A stretch of 64,000 bases of DNA. Origin: an uncultured Flavobacteriales bacterium (GTDB taxonomy: Bacteria; Bacteroidota; Bacteroidia; Flavobacteriales_D; Parvicellaceae). Under the pieces are notes generated by a model, which worked only from the letters and a program-made list of their open reading frames with translations, was not told where the DNA came from and did not search any database. The position numbers were made by a program, and so were the translations under genes. Positions within the stretch are counted from its first letter, which is position 1, and every line of letters begins with the position of its first letter. Below, one piece after another: positions 35,117 through 46,176 of the stretch. Where the stretch lies: positions 1 to 64,000 of the forward strand of contig CALSNM010000003.1 in assembly GCA_943787725.1 (NCBI GenBank), given 5' to 3'.

Positions 35117-36517
35117 TTATATATGCAGTGCATTGTCATTCCATGCGGCCAGAGCAGCTTCTTTTACCCCTTCGCTATAGGTGGGGTGCGGATGACAAAT
35201 ACGCGCAATATCTTCTGAAGAAGCCCGATACTCCATTGCAACAACTGCCTCCATAATTAAATCTGCTGCACGCGGAGCAACCATGTGCACACCCAAAACT
35301 TCGTCAGTTTGTTTATCGGAGATTATTTTAATAACTCCCATGATATCCATGCTAGCTCTAGCTCTACCCAAAGCTCTTATCGGAAATTGCCCTACTTTAT
35401 ATTCTCTTCCAGAATCTTTTACTTCTTCTTCTGTTTTTCCCACTGCAGCAACTTCTGGCCAAGTATATACTACGCCTGGAATTAAGTCATAATTAATATG
35501 CGGAGCTTGACCCGCTATTGTTTCTGCAACAAAAACTCCTTCTTCTTCAGCCTTATGCGCTAACATAGCTCCTGCAGTAACATCTCCAATGGCATAAATT
35601 CCAGAAACATTCGTCTCTTTATGATTGTTCGTTTCAATCTGACCTTTACCGTTAACTTTTAAACCAATATTTTCCAGTCCTAACCCATTTGTATAAGGTT
35701 TTCTCCCAACTGCAACTAAACAATAGTCTCCTTCGAATGTGACTTCTTCGTCTTTTTTGTTTTTAGCAGTTACCACAACCTTTTTTCCTTTGTTTTCTAC
35801 TTTTTGAACGGCATGCTTAAAGTTGAATTTAAATCCTTCTTTCTTTAACACTTTTTGCAATTCTTTTCCCATAGTTTTGTCCATCGTAGGGATAATAGAA
35901 TCAGCAAATTCGATTACGGTTACAGCAGATCCTAACCGTGCATATACAGAGCCTAGTTCAAGCCCAATAACTCCACCACCAATCACAATTAAGTTTTTTG
36001 GAATTTCTTTTAAACTTAATGCTTCAGTAGAGGTAATAATTCTTTTTTTATCTGGTTCCATTCCTGGAAAGAAATTTGGTTTTGAACCAGTTGCAATTAT
36101 TACTTTTTTCGTAGTAATCGTAACTTTTTCATCTTTTCCAACTACATCAATAGTATTTCTATCGCGAAAAGAACCTAATCCTTGATATACATCAATTTTA
36201 TTTTTATCCATCAAAAATTGAATTCCATCGCAAGTTTGGTTGACAACACTGGTTTTTCGTTCTATCATTTTGGCAAAATCAACAGATAATTTACCTGTTG
36301 AAATTCCATGCTTTTCAAAAGTGTGAGCAGCATCGTGATAATGATGAGAAGAATCTAGTAATGCTTTGGATGGAATACAACCAACATTTAAGCAAGTCCC
36401 TCCTAATGTGGAGTATTTTTCGATTATAGCTGTCTTCATTCCTAGTTGCGCACATCTTATTGCTGCAACATATCCTCCTGGTCCCGATCCGATTATTGTA
36501 ATGTCGTATTTACTCAT
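35117..36517 (-). CDS. lpdA: Dihydrolipoyl dehydrogenase
   Basis: E3 flavoprotein re-oxidising dihydrolipoamide in 2-oxoacid dehydrogenase complexes or the glycine cleavage system. FAD motif IIGSGPGGYVAAIRCAQLG at the N-terminus, redox disulfide GGTCLNVGCIPSKALL near residues 39-54, NAD motif VIGGGVIGLELGSVYARLG near 180, and the catalytic dyad HPHPTYSEGVKEAA near the C-terminus. 466 residues, clean frame. hemH follows after 34 bases; the relation is positional only. Confidence 0.96.
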   Translation of the reverse strand: MSKYDITIIGSGPGGYVAAIRCAQLGMKTAIIEKYSTLGGTCLNVGCIPSKALLDSSHHYHDAAHTFEKHGISTGKLSVDFAKMIERKTSVVNQTCDGIQFLMDKNKIDVYQGLGSFRDRNTIDVVGKDEKVTITTKKVIIATGSKPNFFPGMEPDKKRIITSTEALSLKEIPKNLIVIGGGVIGLELGSVYARLGSAVTVIEFADSIIPTMDKTMGKELQKVLKKEGFKFNFKHAVQKVENKGKKVVVTAKNKKDEEVTFEGDYCLVAVGRKPYTNGLGLENIGLKVNGKGQIETNNHKETNVSGIYAIGDVTAGAMLAHKAEEEGVFVAETIAGQAPHINYDLIPGVVYTWPEVAAVGKTEEEVKDSGREYKVGQFPIRALGRARASMDIMGVIKIISDKQTDEVLGVHMVAPRAADLIMEAVVAMEYRASSEDIARICHPHPTYSEGVKEAALAAWNDNALHI

Positions 36518-36576
36518 GTTGGTTTGAATTATAATAGAGTGCTAAGGTAAAAATTTTAAGAATGAGATTATAAAAG

Positions 36577-37761
36577 TTAAACAACTCTTTTTGTCTCCTT
36601 GTACCAATAAAAAAACTTGAAGGTGAAAAGTAGAATGATGGGGCTAGTTGCCGGGTTAAATTCTTGAGGGATTATCATTGCTCCAAAAATCACAAGGATT
36701 AATAATATAGACATGACCAGGTAAGCTTTATTTAGTTTTTGGTGTAATTTTTCAAGGATTAATGGAAGGAGAAAAAACAAGTATAGAGGATTTGCCCAAA
36801 GCACATTAAAGTTTGGTCGCATAGTTAGGTGATCGGTGCCGAACCAAAGGAAGACAATAATAATCCCAAGTACTCCAAAAACAAGCAGTAAAGTTGCATC
36901 CCAGAGTTTCGTAAGGAATCGGATTTTATTCAATGTGAGAATAACTGAAATTACAAAGAGAACCCAAAAAAGAAAGATTGGCGCACTCCAAAAAGACGAT
37001 TCAGCTTTATGATTTATACCATTAACCAATGTTCTTTCGCTTAATACTAAAGGCTGCGCTTTTCCATTAATTAGAACTTCTGAATCCGCATAAATTGCAT
37101 TCATATACTTTGGGAGAAACATCATTTTATTGTTATCGGCCTTAATGTCGACCTTACTTCCTAAAGCTAAATCCATTCCAAAGCCCAACCAAGGCATATG
37201 GTTAATGGTATTGTTTAATAACTCCCTTAATGAATACATGTTTTCATTTGGGTGCGCTTTTAGTACTAGATTATCTCCAATTGTGTTTTGTAAGATGTCC
37301 CTTATTCGAGTTGCGCAATTATCAAAGAAAAAATCATATTTATACACCCTGTTTTCTGGCAAATAATTCTCTTTGAGTGCTTTCCACAGATTATTTTTTT
37401 GCTCGTGTGTTAAATTTAAGACCTGCTCTTTTACTGTTCTTTGAAAATAGTCATACTCCATCATAAAGTACCTAAAATCTTGCTCGTCCATATAATATTT
37501 GAGCCTTCCTTTCGTAAATTTTGTTGCGAATCCAATTTCATCCGAATCAAATTCAAACATTCCCCAATTGTAGCAATTGTCAATATTGTTTGCCGGATCA
37601 TTCACTCGGATAGCACTGTGGCCAAATAACGAGTAAATATCTTCCCCTTCAGCGCATGTCAAAAGGCTAATTTGGGCGTGATCGGATAATTGAGCTACTG
37701 ATTTATTGTTCAATAGGAATATTGACAATACAAGAAAAAGATATTTTATGAAAAGCTCCAT
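36577..37761 (-). CDS. DUF4105 (Lnb-like) envelope protein
   Basis: 394 residues. The N-terminal signal (LFIKYLFLVLSIFLLNNKS) is followed by a periplasmic domain with ISLLTCAEGEDIYSLFGHSAIRVND and YDFFFDNCATRIRDIL, the His and Cys motifs of the DUF4105 / Lnb N-terminal family (NlpC/P60-like thiol fold). The second half has four to five membrane helices. Possibly a peptidase or acyl-handling enzyme of the envelope; function is unproven. Its start is at 37761, overlapping the last base of tatD. Confidence 0.85.
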   Translation of the reverse strand: MELFIKYLFLVLSIFLLNNKSVAQLSDHAQISLLTCAEGEDIYSLFGHSAIRVNDPANNIDNCYNWGMFEFDSDEIGFATKFTKGRLKYYMDEQDFRYFMMEYDYFQRTVKEQVLNLTHEQKNNLWKALKENYLPENRVYKYDFFFDNCATRIRDILQNTIGDNLVLKAHPNENMYSLRELLNNTINHMPWLGFGMDLALGSKVDIKADNNKMMFLPKYMNAIYADSEVLINGKAQPLVLSERTLVNGINHKAESSFWSAPIFLFWVLFVISVILTLNKIRFLTKLWDATLLLVFGVLGIIIVFLWFGTDHLTMRPNFNVLWANPLYLFFLLPLILEKLHQKLNKAYLVMSILLILVIFGAMIIPQEFNPATSPIILLFTFKFFYWYKETKRVV

Positions 37762-38534
37762 TAATCTAAATTAAATATATCTAAAGCATTTTTGGTTGTT
37801 GCCTCAGAAATGTCCAGAAGTGAACAACCGAAAATATCAGCCATTTTTTCACCAATTAACGTCAAGTAAGGACTTTCGTTTCTCTTCCCGCGATAAGGAG
37901 CTGGAGCTAAATAGGGAGAATCTGTTTCTAAAACAAAATGATTTAAATCAAATTGACTAACCACTTGGTTTAATCTAGAATTTTTAAATGTAACAACTCC
38001 TCCAATTCCCATTTTAAATCCACCATAATCAATAATGTGCTGAGCTTGTTTTTGATTTCCTGTAAAACAATGAAAGATGCCCTTCAGGTTTTCATCGTTC
38101 ATTTCATCTACAATTTCAAAAATCTCATCAAAGGAATCTCTTGCGTGAATTACAATAGGAAGTTTTTTTTCTTTAGCCCAGCTAATTTGTTCGCGAAAAG
38201 CAAATTGTTGTATTTCTAAAGTGGATTTATCCCAATATAAGTCGATGCCAATTTCTCCAACCGCAATGAATTTTTCCTTATCTAACCACTCTTTAGCATG
38301 TGTCAATTCACTTTTATAGGTGTCGGGCTGGATTGAACATGGATGAATTCCCATCATTGGGTAGCAAACCGTTGGATGCTTTTTTGCAAGCGACAAAAGA
38401 TTGTTTGTATATTCAGAATCGATGTTGGGTAGGAGTAATTTTAAAATATTATTATCCAAACAACTTTGAATCACGGCTTCTCTGTCCTTATCAAACTTTG
38501 AACTATATAAATGGGTATGTGTATCTATTAGCAT
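37761..38534 (-). CDS. tatD: TatD family metal-dependent hydrolase
   Basis: TIM-barrel metal hydrolase; relatives are 3'-5' DNA exonucleases or D-aminoacyl-tRNA deacylases. Metal ligands: LIDTHTHLYSSKFD at the start, VGEIGIDLYWDKS, PIVIHARDSFDE, GIFHCFTG and VLETDSPYLAPAPYRGKRN. 257 residues, full length. One-base overlap with the DUF4105 gene indicates co-transcription. Confidence 0.94.
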   Translation of the reverse strand: MLIDTHTHLYSSKFDKDREAVIQSCLDNNILKLLLPNIDSEYTNNLLSLAKKHPTVCYPMMGIHPCSIQPDTYKSELTHAKEWLDKEKFIAVGEIGIDLYWDKSTLEIQQFAFREQISWAKEKKLPIVIHARDSFDEIFEIVDEMNDENLKGIFHCFTGNQKQAQHIIDYGGFKMGIGGVVTFKNSRLNQVVSQFDLNHFVLETDSPYLAPAPYRGKRNESPYLTLIGEKMADIFGCSLLDISEATTKNALDIFNLD

Positions 38535-38584
38535 TTAGACAAAGAACGGAAAGTTTTTTAAATTCAGTACATTCGTTTTTATAA

Positions 38585-39700
38585 ATGAAGGAAACGAAAA
38601 CATCTAAAAAATATTTTGAGCACTTAGATGGCACCCGTTTTTTTGCTTTTTTCTTGGTTTTTCTGGTTCACTGCTTTGTTTCTGTGGACTCAAAAATTGG
38701 AGATAGCTCCATTTATCAATCAGTAGAGCAGTTTTTTAAAGTTGGGTTTTTAGGGGTTGATTACTTTTTTGTGTTATCCGGATTTTTGATTGCTTGGGTA
38801 ATTTTGCATGAAAAAAACACAACAAAAAAGTTTGACTTTGGAAACTTTTTTATCAGACGAGTGTTGAGAATATGGCCTTTGTATTTTCTTATTGTTTTTG
38901 CAGGGTTTTTGGTCTATTATGCATCTCATTCATATGGCATAGAGGCTTCTGGGCTTCCTCCATTTTACAATTTTGCGCTTTTTGTTATTAATTTCTATTC
39001 GATATATGAAGGCGTTGATTATCTGTTTTTTCTAACTTTTTTATGGTCTATTTCAGTAGAAGAGCAATTTTATGTTGGGTATTCAATTATCGTAAAATTA
39101 TTTTTTAAATTAAACCTTTTTCTTTTAGCGTTGTTGTTAATTGTAGTTTCTATTATATATAGATATCTAAATGTTGATTTTGGCCAACAATTGTATTTTC
39201 ATACTTTTAGTATACTAGGCAATTTTGGCGTGGGCATTTTGGTGGCATATTTAGCGCAACAAAAAAATCAATTGTTTGTTTGGCTAGTTAACCGAGACAA
39301 TGTTTTTTCTGGAGTTATTTATGGTATTCTTTTCCTTAGTTTAATTTATTTTAACGAGTTAAATGAATGGAATACTTTTAGGGTATTTTCTAAGTTGTAT
39401 TTTTCTTTATTGTTTGGATATATCGTTTTTGAACAGTGCTTTTCGAAAAATCGTTTTCTGTCCTTTGGACAGAATAGAATTATAAAATATTTGGGTAAAA
39501 TATCTTTCGGCCTATACTGTTATCATGGAGTTGTTGTTACAATACTAATAAAAGTTTTGGAACGATTAAATTTTCAAGAAACTTTTTGGCATGTCTTTTT
39601 GATATACCCTTCAATTATTCTGCTTCTTTCAATTGGTCTTTCCGCTGTCAGTTATAAATATTTTGAAGGCTATTTCTTAAAACTAAAAAACAGATATTGA
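38585..39700 (+). CDS. Membrane acyltransferase (acyltransferase 3 / OafA type)
   Basis: 371 residues, about ten hydrophobic helices. N-terminal HLDGTRFFAFFLVFLVHCF holds the conserved His and Arg; DYFFVLSGFLIAWVILHE and FFIRRVLRIWPLYFLIV are standard for acyltransferase 3 proteins, which acetylate or otherwise acylate surface glycans. The YISKISFGLYCYHGV-like segment (KISFGLYCYHG) lies near residue 305. Divergent from tatD and ends 2 bases from the converging sortase gene. The substrate is unknown; O-antigen or exopolysaccharide is plausible. Confidence 0.9.
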   Translation: MKETKTSKKYFEHLDGTRFFAFFLVFLVHCFVSVDSKIGDSSIYQSVEQFFKVGFLGVDYFFVLSGFLIAWVILHEKNTTKKFDFGNFFIRRVLRIWPLYFLIVFAGFLVYYASHSYGIEASGLPPFYNFALFVINFYSIYEGVDYLFFLTFLWSISVEEQFYVGYSIIVKLFFKLNLFLLALLLIVVSIIYRYLNVDFGQQLYFHTFSILGNFGVGILVAYLAQQKNQLFVWLVNRDNVFSGVIYGILFLSLIYFNELNEWNTFRVFSKLYFSLLFGYIVFEQCFSKNRFLSFGQNRIIKYLGKISFGLYCYHGVVVTILIKVLERLNFQETFWHVFLIYPSIILLLSIGLSAVSYKYFEGYFLKLKNRY

Positions 39701-39702
39701 AC

Positions 39703-42700
39703 TTATCGCAGCAAGTACATTTTTCCAAATTCTTTTTTAAAACTTTTGCTATCTGCAGATGTACTGCGATGATCAACGTTTTCTCCATTTATCTTGACGA
39801 TTGCCCGATACAAGTAAACTCCATTGGCAAGTTGGTCTCCGAATTGGTCGCGACCGTCCCAAAAGAAATCAGTTTTGTTTTTCCCAATATGGAGCGGTCC
39901 AATTTCATCCATAGAAATTTCTCTAACTACTTTACCAGTAACAGTCATGATTTGAATGAGCATTTGATCGGGAGTTTCACTTCCTGTAAGAGTGAACACA
40001 AAATGTGTTTTGGTGCTGAATGGATTGGGGTAATTAAATAAGTGTGTAATTGTTGATGCAGTAATAACCTCAAAACTTATTTCATAAGCGAAATCCCCAG
40101 AATAGTTGTTCGACTTATCTCTTGCTTGAACGAGCAATGTATACATTCCATCTTCTGTAAATGTTGGGTTGTATTCTATTTTAAATAAGTTTTTATCATC
40201 AATAGCGGTCTCCCACATTAAGTAGTCACTCTCTCCATTATTGGAAAAAAACAATTGTTCTTGATCAATAGAATTTGGACGAACAAGTAAAATCTTAAAA
40301 AGATTCGTATCGATATCTTCATTTAAAAGTAAAAATTCATTTTCATCATCTAAGGTTATAGAAATTAACGGCATTGGGCTTACAATGTCTTCATTCAAAA
40401 TATGTATTCCGTCAAATGTTACATCAAGAATGGGATTGGTATTATCTTCCTGCACAGTAAAAGTTTTTTGGGCAAAATTATTGAAATAAAACTGTTCGAG
40501 TTGATCCTGCCGATTGCCATTAATTTTCGGATTAGCTGCTACCCAAATAGAATTATCTCCCAAATAGTTCTTACTGGAAACCCTTATTGTGTCAATTATT
40601 ATTTCTCCACTTTTCAAAGAATCTTGCCTTGAGTAAGATATGTAATTTTTCGTGTGACTTGCGTCTTCTATCCAGTAATTGACTAAAAGGCTGTCCATAT
40701 CAAACGCACTGATGTTTTCTATGGCAACAGCATATTTGACAGAGTCTCCTTCTTGTATGCTATTTTCAGGTAAGGAATAGTATAATCCTTTTTTCGGATT
40801 AACGGCACATTCGGGAACCGGCTCATAGATTAGTTGCCATCTATTGAATTGGGCAGGTGTAATTGCAATAGAATCTTTTGTAAAAGCATTCAATCTTAAA
40901 AATGGAAATGTTGCAGCATTAATGATGCTGTTTAGGCTGGTAATAGAATCATTGGCAGTCATTAATGTATCAATCATTAAAGTTTCATTGCCGAAATTAT
41001 CGATTCCATAAACCTGCAGGCGAGTAGTGTCATTTGTAGCAGTTTCTTGCGGGTTTTGTTTCCAATAAAGAGTGTTCCAATTATACGAAGGCCCTGCAAT
41101 TTCTGCTTGTACTATTCCGGATGTGCCTGATCCTTGTATATAAGTTTCAAAAGTCAATAATTCCTCTGCATCTCCAGCCAAACCAGATAGCGTATTTGCT
41201 GTATGAATCTCTTGAGCTGATCCTGGGGTTCCTTTTTGTGCGAAAAAGATAAAGCCATCATCTGGCATTCCAGGATTGAAAGAGGTTGCTCCTAAATTCT
41301 GAAATGCCGTGAATAATGATGCAGGCCAAGAAGCATATAGGTTTGCTGGATTCGTGTAAGTATCTGTAATATAGGTGTAGGCTAAAACATAATGTCCCTC
41401 AGGAATTTTATTATTCAACATGCTAACCAATGAATCCATTTGAACACTATTATAAAGTTGAAAAATAAACATCCCTTCTGATCTGCCTCTCCAATTTGTT
41501 GCTCCAGGACACAAGGAGGGATGCCCGTTAAATTGCCCGTAACAATGTTGAGTGTTGATTGGATTGCCGTTACTATAATGTGGTGTACCCCACAATTTTA
41601 GAGTAATGGGATCAATTACAGCAATATGAATAGCTGGCAATCTACTATAACCTCCATAATCTGCTAGTCCTCCTGCTAAATACCAGGCTGTTCCTTGCCA
41701 GCCGCTAGAGGGCCAATAACCATTATTAACAAAGGTTTTGCAAGATACTTGAGCAATGGAAGGTTGGAAATTAAAAGTTCTTGTTGGTCTGTTGTATAAT
41801 AGGTTTGTATAGTTGTTATTTTTAAACTGAAAGAAATGCGATTGTCCCCAACCCCATTTATTTGTAATATATTGGAAAGAACTTTCTTGCCATGATTTCG
41901 TGGAGCTATCCGGAGAACATCTCCAAAAATATACTGTGCTGTCTGTAAATGTAATTGGATCATTGACTAAAGAGGTACTGTTTGTCCAATCATTGTATCT
42001 TGCTTCAACTACCCCTCCCGCACTAATAATATATTGATGCTTTTTAAACGGTGAATTAAACAAGTCGGTGGTATCAATTTCAAAAACATATTGATTGGTT
42101 GCGGCAAATGGATTAATTGTTGAAGCTTTACAAGTAATCGTGTCCGAAGGGATTATAGCATATTCATAAGGCCAAATAGGGATTAAATCATTTGAAGAAA
42201 TATATTTAGAAAAAGCAATTTGATTGTTGGCAGTTTCATCAAAATGCTCAGTAATATTAGAGAGAGGTAAATCAGCTTTAATTGTAAAATTGTTTAACCC
42301 AACTGCAATGGAATGATTGCTTGCCATTTTATACTGAATGGTATCCCTAAATAATAATCCTGGAACTTGAATAAAATAAGTGGAGTCATTTCCATTTGGG
42401 AAAAAACGCTGTATTGATAATTCAAAAGTGTCAAGAAATGCGCTGCCTATATTGGTTAATACAATGTTTAATTCGAAAGTATCAACAGACAGATCAATTG
42501 TCGATGGGGTGGTCCATGCGCGTTGTGCTGAAAGTACTATTTCTGGGGCCATATGTGTATTCAATTTTAACCCAGGATCACCTTGGAGTGCCATCCCTAT
42601 AGTATTGCTGTGAAATAAGATGTCTATGTTTGAGGTAAGCGTGAGAGAATCTGCAGTTGCTTTCATGCAAAACCCAATATCACGCCCGTAGTTTTGCTTG

Positions 42701-44932
42701 CCAATCTGATGGTAATAGATGTTGGTATATTTCGCGATTTCTCCTATATTTCCAAGCTTAACGGTTGATAAAAAAGAAATAGCACCTTGACCAACGGGAT
42801 TTACAATGTTCTCTGAATAGCTGTTCCCTCCTGGTTGGTGAACATCACCTGTGTAACAACCAAGACCTATAACCATAGGATATTTACCATTATTCCCCCA
42901 ATTATTTGGAGAGTCGATATTTTGTCCAAAACCTCCACTGCTGGTAGCATGTGAAAAAAAGGTAATTAAGGAAACCCCTTCCTGAAGTTTTTGCTGAACT
43001 TCAAAAAAATCATCTGCATTTAAAGAAGAACTCCAGTTCCTTGGGACATAGAGAAGAAACATTTCCACCAAACAAAGTGTCTTCTATGGTTTGTTCAAAC
43101 TGAGACAAATGGTAGTTCATTAAATTTACTTCTGACGGATATCCACCTCCGCCAAAATGAAGGACTTCTTTCTGCCATTCTTTATTTGGGATATCATATA
43201 CGCTAAATGGGTCTTGCTGATCTTCGTATTCGATTACTTTATTCAGGTAGTCATTTACCGAGGAGTTTTCCATTGCACTATATCTGCCTGTTGGTATGGC
43301 ATATGAATTGCCACTGGTCCCAAGAGAAAAAGTAAAATGATTGTCAGATGATGGATATCCAAAGGACGGTACTAAGTTAGCCTGGTATGCACTATTTGAC
43401 TTTCTTGATCCCAAAGAATTAACTTCGGTGACGTCCCTAATGGATTTGCCAATTAAAAACAAATGACTTGGATAGGTTGGCCATGTATTTATTGCAAAAT
43501 TGCAAAAACGCCTAATTCCCAGAGGGTTTTTAAAGATACCTCCTCCAAATTGATGGTACAGCTCTTCTACGCTAACGAGCACGGTGTCGTGTGCACCGCC
43601 TATTCCGCTTCTATAGCTGGCATAGTTTAAGGCTCCGTTCTCGAAGTTTTTTGTTTGTAACAATGATATATGCATCATTCGGCGTTATCTGGCTAAAATC
43701 TCTGAAATCTCCGCTTGCCCGCGACTGTGGATATGTTGGTAACGGTGCTATAATTAGTTGAAGCGTTTACTAATAAACATTGCGCACTATCATCCGTTGT
43801 TTAAGTTGGGCACTAAAGCTTCCCAAATTCCGGCATTGTTGCTTACGGGAAATAGATCTTGCCGGCTCTCGCATTTAGCACATATAACTTGGGGTTAGCG
43901 CCGTTAAAGTTGGAGATTGACAAGCGAGACTTAGGTTCTAGGTTATTAAACGGAACAGCAAACCGAAAATAATCCTCGTTTTCAAAATCCATGGTATGAG
44001 GGTAATTGATTGCCACTGAGGAAACATATTGTTTGTCACTAGTTTGACCGATACCATAACTAGCGTGTATAACAGAAGTTGTTGGACTCTCGATGGTTGC
44101 AGTGGGAACTTCCGCTCCTTTTGTTTATCAATTGATAGCCAAGGTAGGTAGTGTCGCAAATTATAGTATTACTATTACCATACTTAATTTGCAAAGCATG
44201 GTTATGATTATTTAAGTGAGAGGATTCAGAAGACGAACCTCCCATGGAAATCCCAGTAATAAAGGAATTAGGCGCACCAACTGCGGTATATGCATTTTGC
44301 GTAGGTATTATTGAAGTGTTTGCTCCGCCAAGAGAATGAGGGGAACTAGCCCAACCCTCTCCGACAGAATAAACAGGACTCGATAGTGCATTAAATTTGG
44401 CTCCTTCATTATATTCGTCAGAGTAGTTGACATAATTCTTTTTCCAGCAGTAATTAATAGCTGTATAGGCGGCATAGTTCAGGTCCGTTTCTTCATGTAT
44501 TCGTTTGCCGATCCCTGCATTTTTCCAGGTAAAATAATATTGTAAAGTATCATTTACCAGACTGTAATATTGGTCTGGCTGAGCCTCTATCGAGTCATAA
44601 AGGTTGCCGTCCAGCCATCCGTCGTTTTTTTCTGCATAAAACTCGATATAATCACCTGGATCCATGGTGTTGTCTCCACCATCAATGACCTTTATGAATA
44701 CTTCACTTTCTCTACCAAAAACTTGAAAATTATCGGTATTAATGGTTGATATTGAAATACCATTGTTACTCAAAGAGGTGTTTAATTCAGCATAATTTAC
44801 TCTGTGAATACCAGTATTATAAATAGGGAAGTTAAAATATTTTTGGGAATAATTAATCCACTCATTTCCATATGTCTGTGCTTTAGAAACGTTTACAATA
44901 ACTAAAAGTATTATTAGAGCGAGTATTCTCAA
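39703..44932 (-). CDS. Large C25 (gingipain-family) T9SS sortase-like protein, PorU2 type, several frameshifts
   Basis: About 1740 residues when frames are joined. The signal peptide RILALIILLVIVNVSKA begins at 44932. The frame breaks several times between 44100 and 43650 and again near 43050. The catalytic pair of C25 peptidases is visible: His at 42949-42951 in ITFFSHATSSGG and Cys at 42856-42858 in GLGCYTGDVHQPGG. A long beta-rich region follows, then a C-terminal FNYPNPFSTKTHFVF segment and FFWDGRDQFGDQLANGVYLYR, a FlgD/T9SS-like end. Classical PorU has about 1150-1280 residues, so this longer form with a PorV-like gene directly upstream fits the PorU2 group. Role: processing or surface attachment of T9SS cargo (inference). 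Confidence 0.82.
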
Positions 44933-44933
44933 A

Positions 44934-46013
44934 TTAGTTGTTTTTATTTAAGTTAAACCTTAACGAAAACACATTACTGTATAATGCTACCGAAGCATCG
45001 CCAATGTCAGTTAATGCATAGTCTAATGAAATGCCTTTTAATTTAACACCTATACCTATATTTGGTTGCAGCGTCATAACCTCTTTTCCAGTAATTTCAG
45101 TAACTTTTTGAACGTTTCCAAGACCTGCTCTGACAAAAACAATATTCTTAAAACCTAATTCCATTCCAACATGTGGGTCGATAGATATTGGGTCTCCTAC
45201 AATTAAAACATTTCTTTTACCATCCGTAGTTAAATCAACATCTAGTTCAGCTAAATAAGTAAAACTCTTTCCTATTTTCCATTGGCGCATAGCGGCAAGA
45301 ATTATGCGAGGCATCGTTATTTCTAAACCATTTTCTGGAATATCGTTGTCTGTTCTATCAAACACTTCTATCATTTGGTCTGTCAAAGAAAAACTCCAAG
45401 CATTGAATGTTGTTGTAATATCTCTGGTTAGGGCAGCTACTTTCCAATTTCCTAATTGATAAGTAGCAGCAAAGTCAATTCCAAACCCCCATGATTTCGC
45501 AAAATCTCCCACTTTTCGATGAATGATTTTACCGCTTCCTCCTATATCTAGTTTGTCACTTATTTTTCTAGCATAAGAGAATATAAATGCCATATCTGCT
45601 GCAGAAAAATAAGTTATTCTGTCGTAGTCAATATTCCCTTGAGCGTCAATTAACTCTGTTGTGTTAGGGATATTATCGACTCCAAACCGAATAAATGAGA
45701 ACGCCATTGCACTTTTGTCGTCAATTTTTTTTGCGATTGCACCATAATCGTATTTTGCGATACCTGCAAAATATTCAGAATGCATTAATCCAACTTGTAA
45801 ATCACTGTCAATATTTAATAACCCAGTCGCATTCCAATAACCTGAAGTAACATCATCTGTAGAAGCTATCACAGAATTTGACATCCCAAGTGCACGAGCA
45901 CCAACGCCTATGTTTAAAAATTCGTTGCTATACTTAGGTGTTTTGTCGTCATCTTGAGCAAGAAACGGCAACTGCAGGAATAACAATAATATTATGATAA
46001 TCGATTTATTCAT
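44934..46013 (-). CDS. PorV/PorQ-family outer-membrane protein (PorV-like)
   Basis: 359 residues. Signal peptide NKSIIIILLLFLQLPFLAQ, then the family start SNEFLNIGVGARALGMSNS and DVTSGYWNATGLL, followed by FadL-like beta-strands (MAFIFSYARKI, YAGLGNV-like RAGLGNVQKV, LGFGIDFA-like FGIDFAAT). PorV carries T9SS cargo to the sortase. One base separates it from the C25 sortase-like gene, the reverse of the porU-porV order known in Flavobacterium, which again suggests the PorV2/PorU2 pair. Clean frame. Confidence 0.85.
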   Translation of the reverse strand: MNKSIIIILLLFLQLPFLAQDDDKTPKYSNEFLNIGVGARALGMSNSVIASTDDVTSGYWNATGLLNIDSDLQVGLMHSEYFAGIAKYDYGAIAKKIDDKSAMAFSFIRFGVDNIPNTTELIDAQGNIDYDRITYFSAADMAFIFSYARKISDKLDIGGSGKIIHRKVGDFAKSWGFGIDFAATYQLGNWKVAALTRDITTTFNAWSFSLTDQMIEVFDRTDNDIPENGLEITMPRIILAAMRQWKIGKSFTYLAELDVDLTTDGKRNVLIVGDPISIDPHVGMELGFKNIVFVRAGLGNVQKVTEITGKEVMTLQPNIGIGVKLKGISLDYALTDIGDASVALYSNVFSLRFNLNKNN

Positions 46014-46016
46014 TGT

Positions 46017-46034
46017 TTTAAACAGTTTAAACAG
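46017..46034. repeat. Tandem 9-bp repeat in the porV-like leader
   Basis: TTTAAACAG occurs twice in direct tandem (46017-46025, 46026-46034) starting 3 bases upstream of the minus-strand ATG at 46013. Each contains the palindromic core TTTAAA. It could be an operator or a translation element; there is no further evidence. Confidence 0.5.
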
Positions 46035-46176
46035 TGTATAAAGATATAAAATAGCAGTAATACAGACTAATTTTCTTGACTAATAACTCTCTAATGACGC
46101 ATAAATTGCCTAATAAGTCGCTTGAAAACAACATTCCTATTTTTAGTTAAAAGGTAAATGTTACTTTTGTAAAGTA

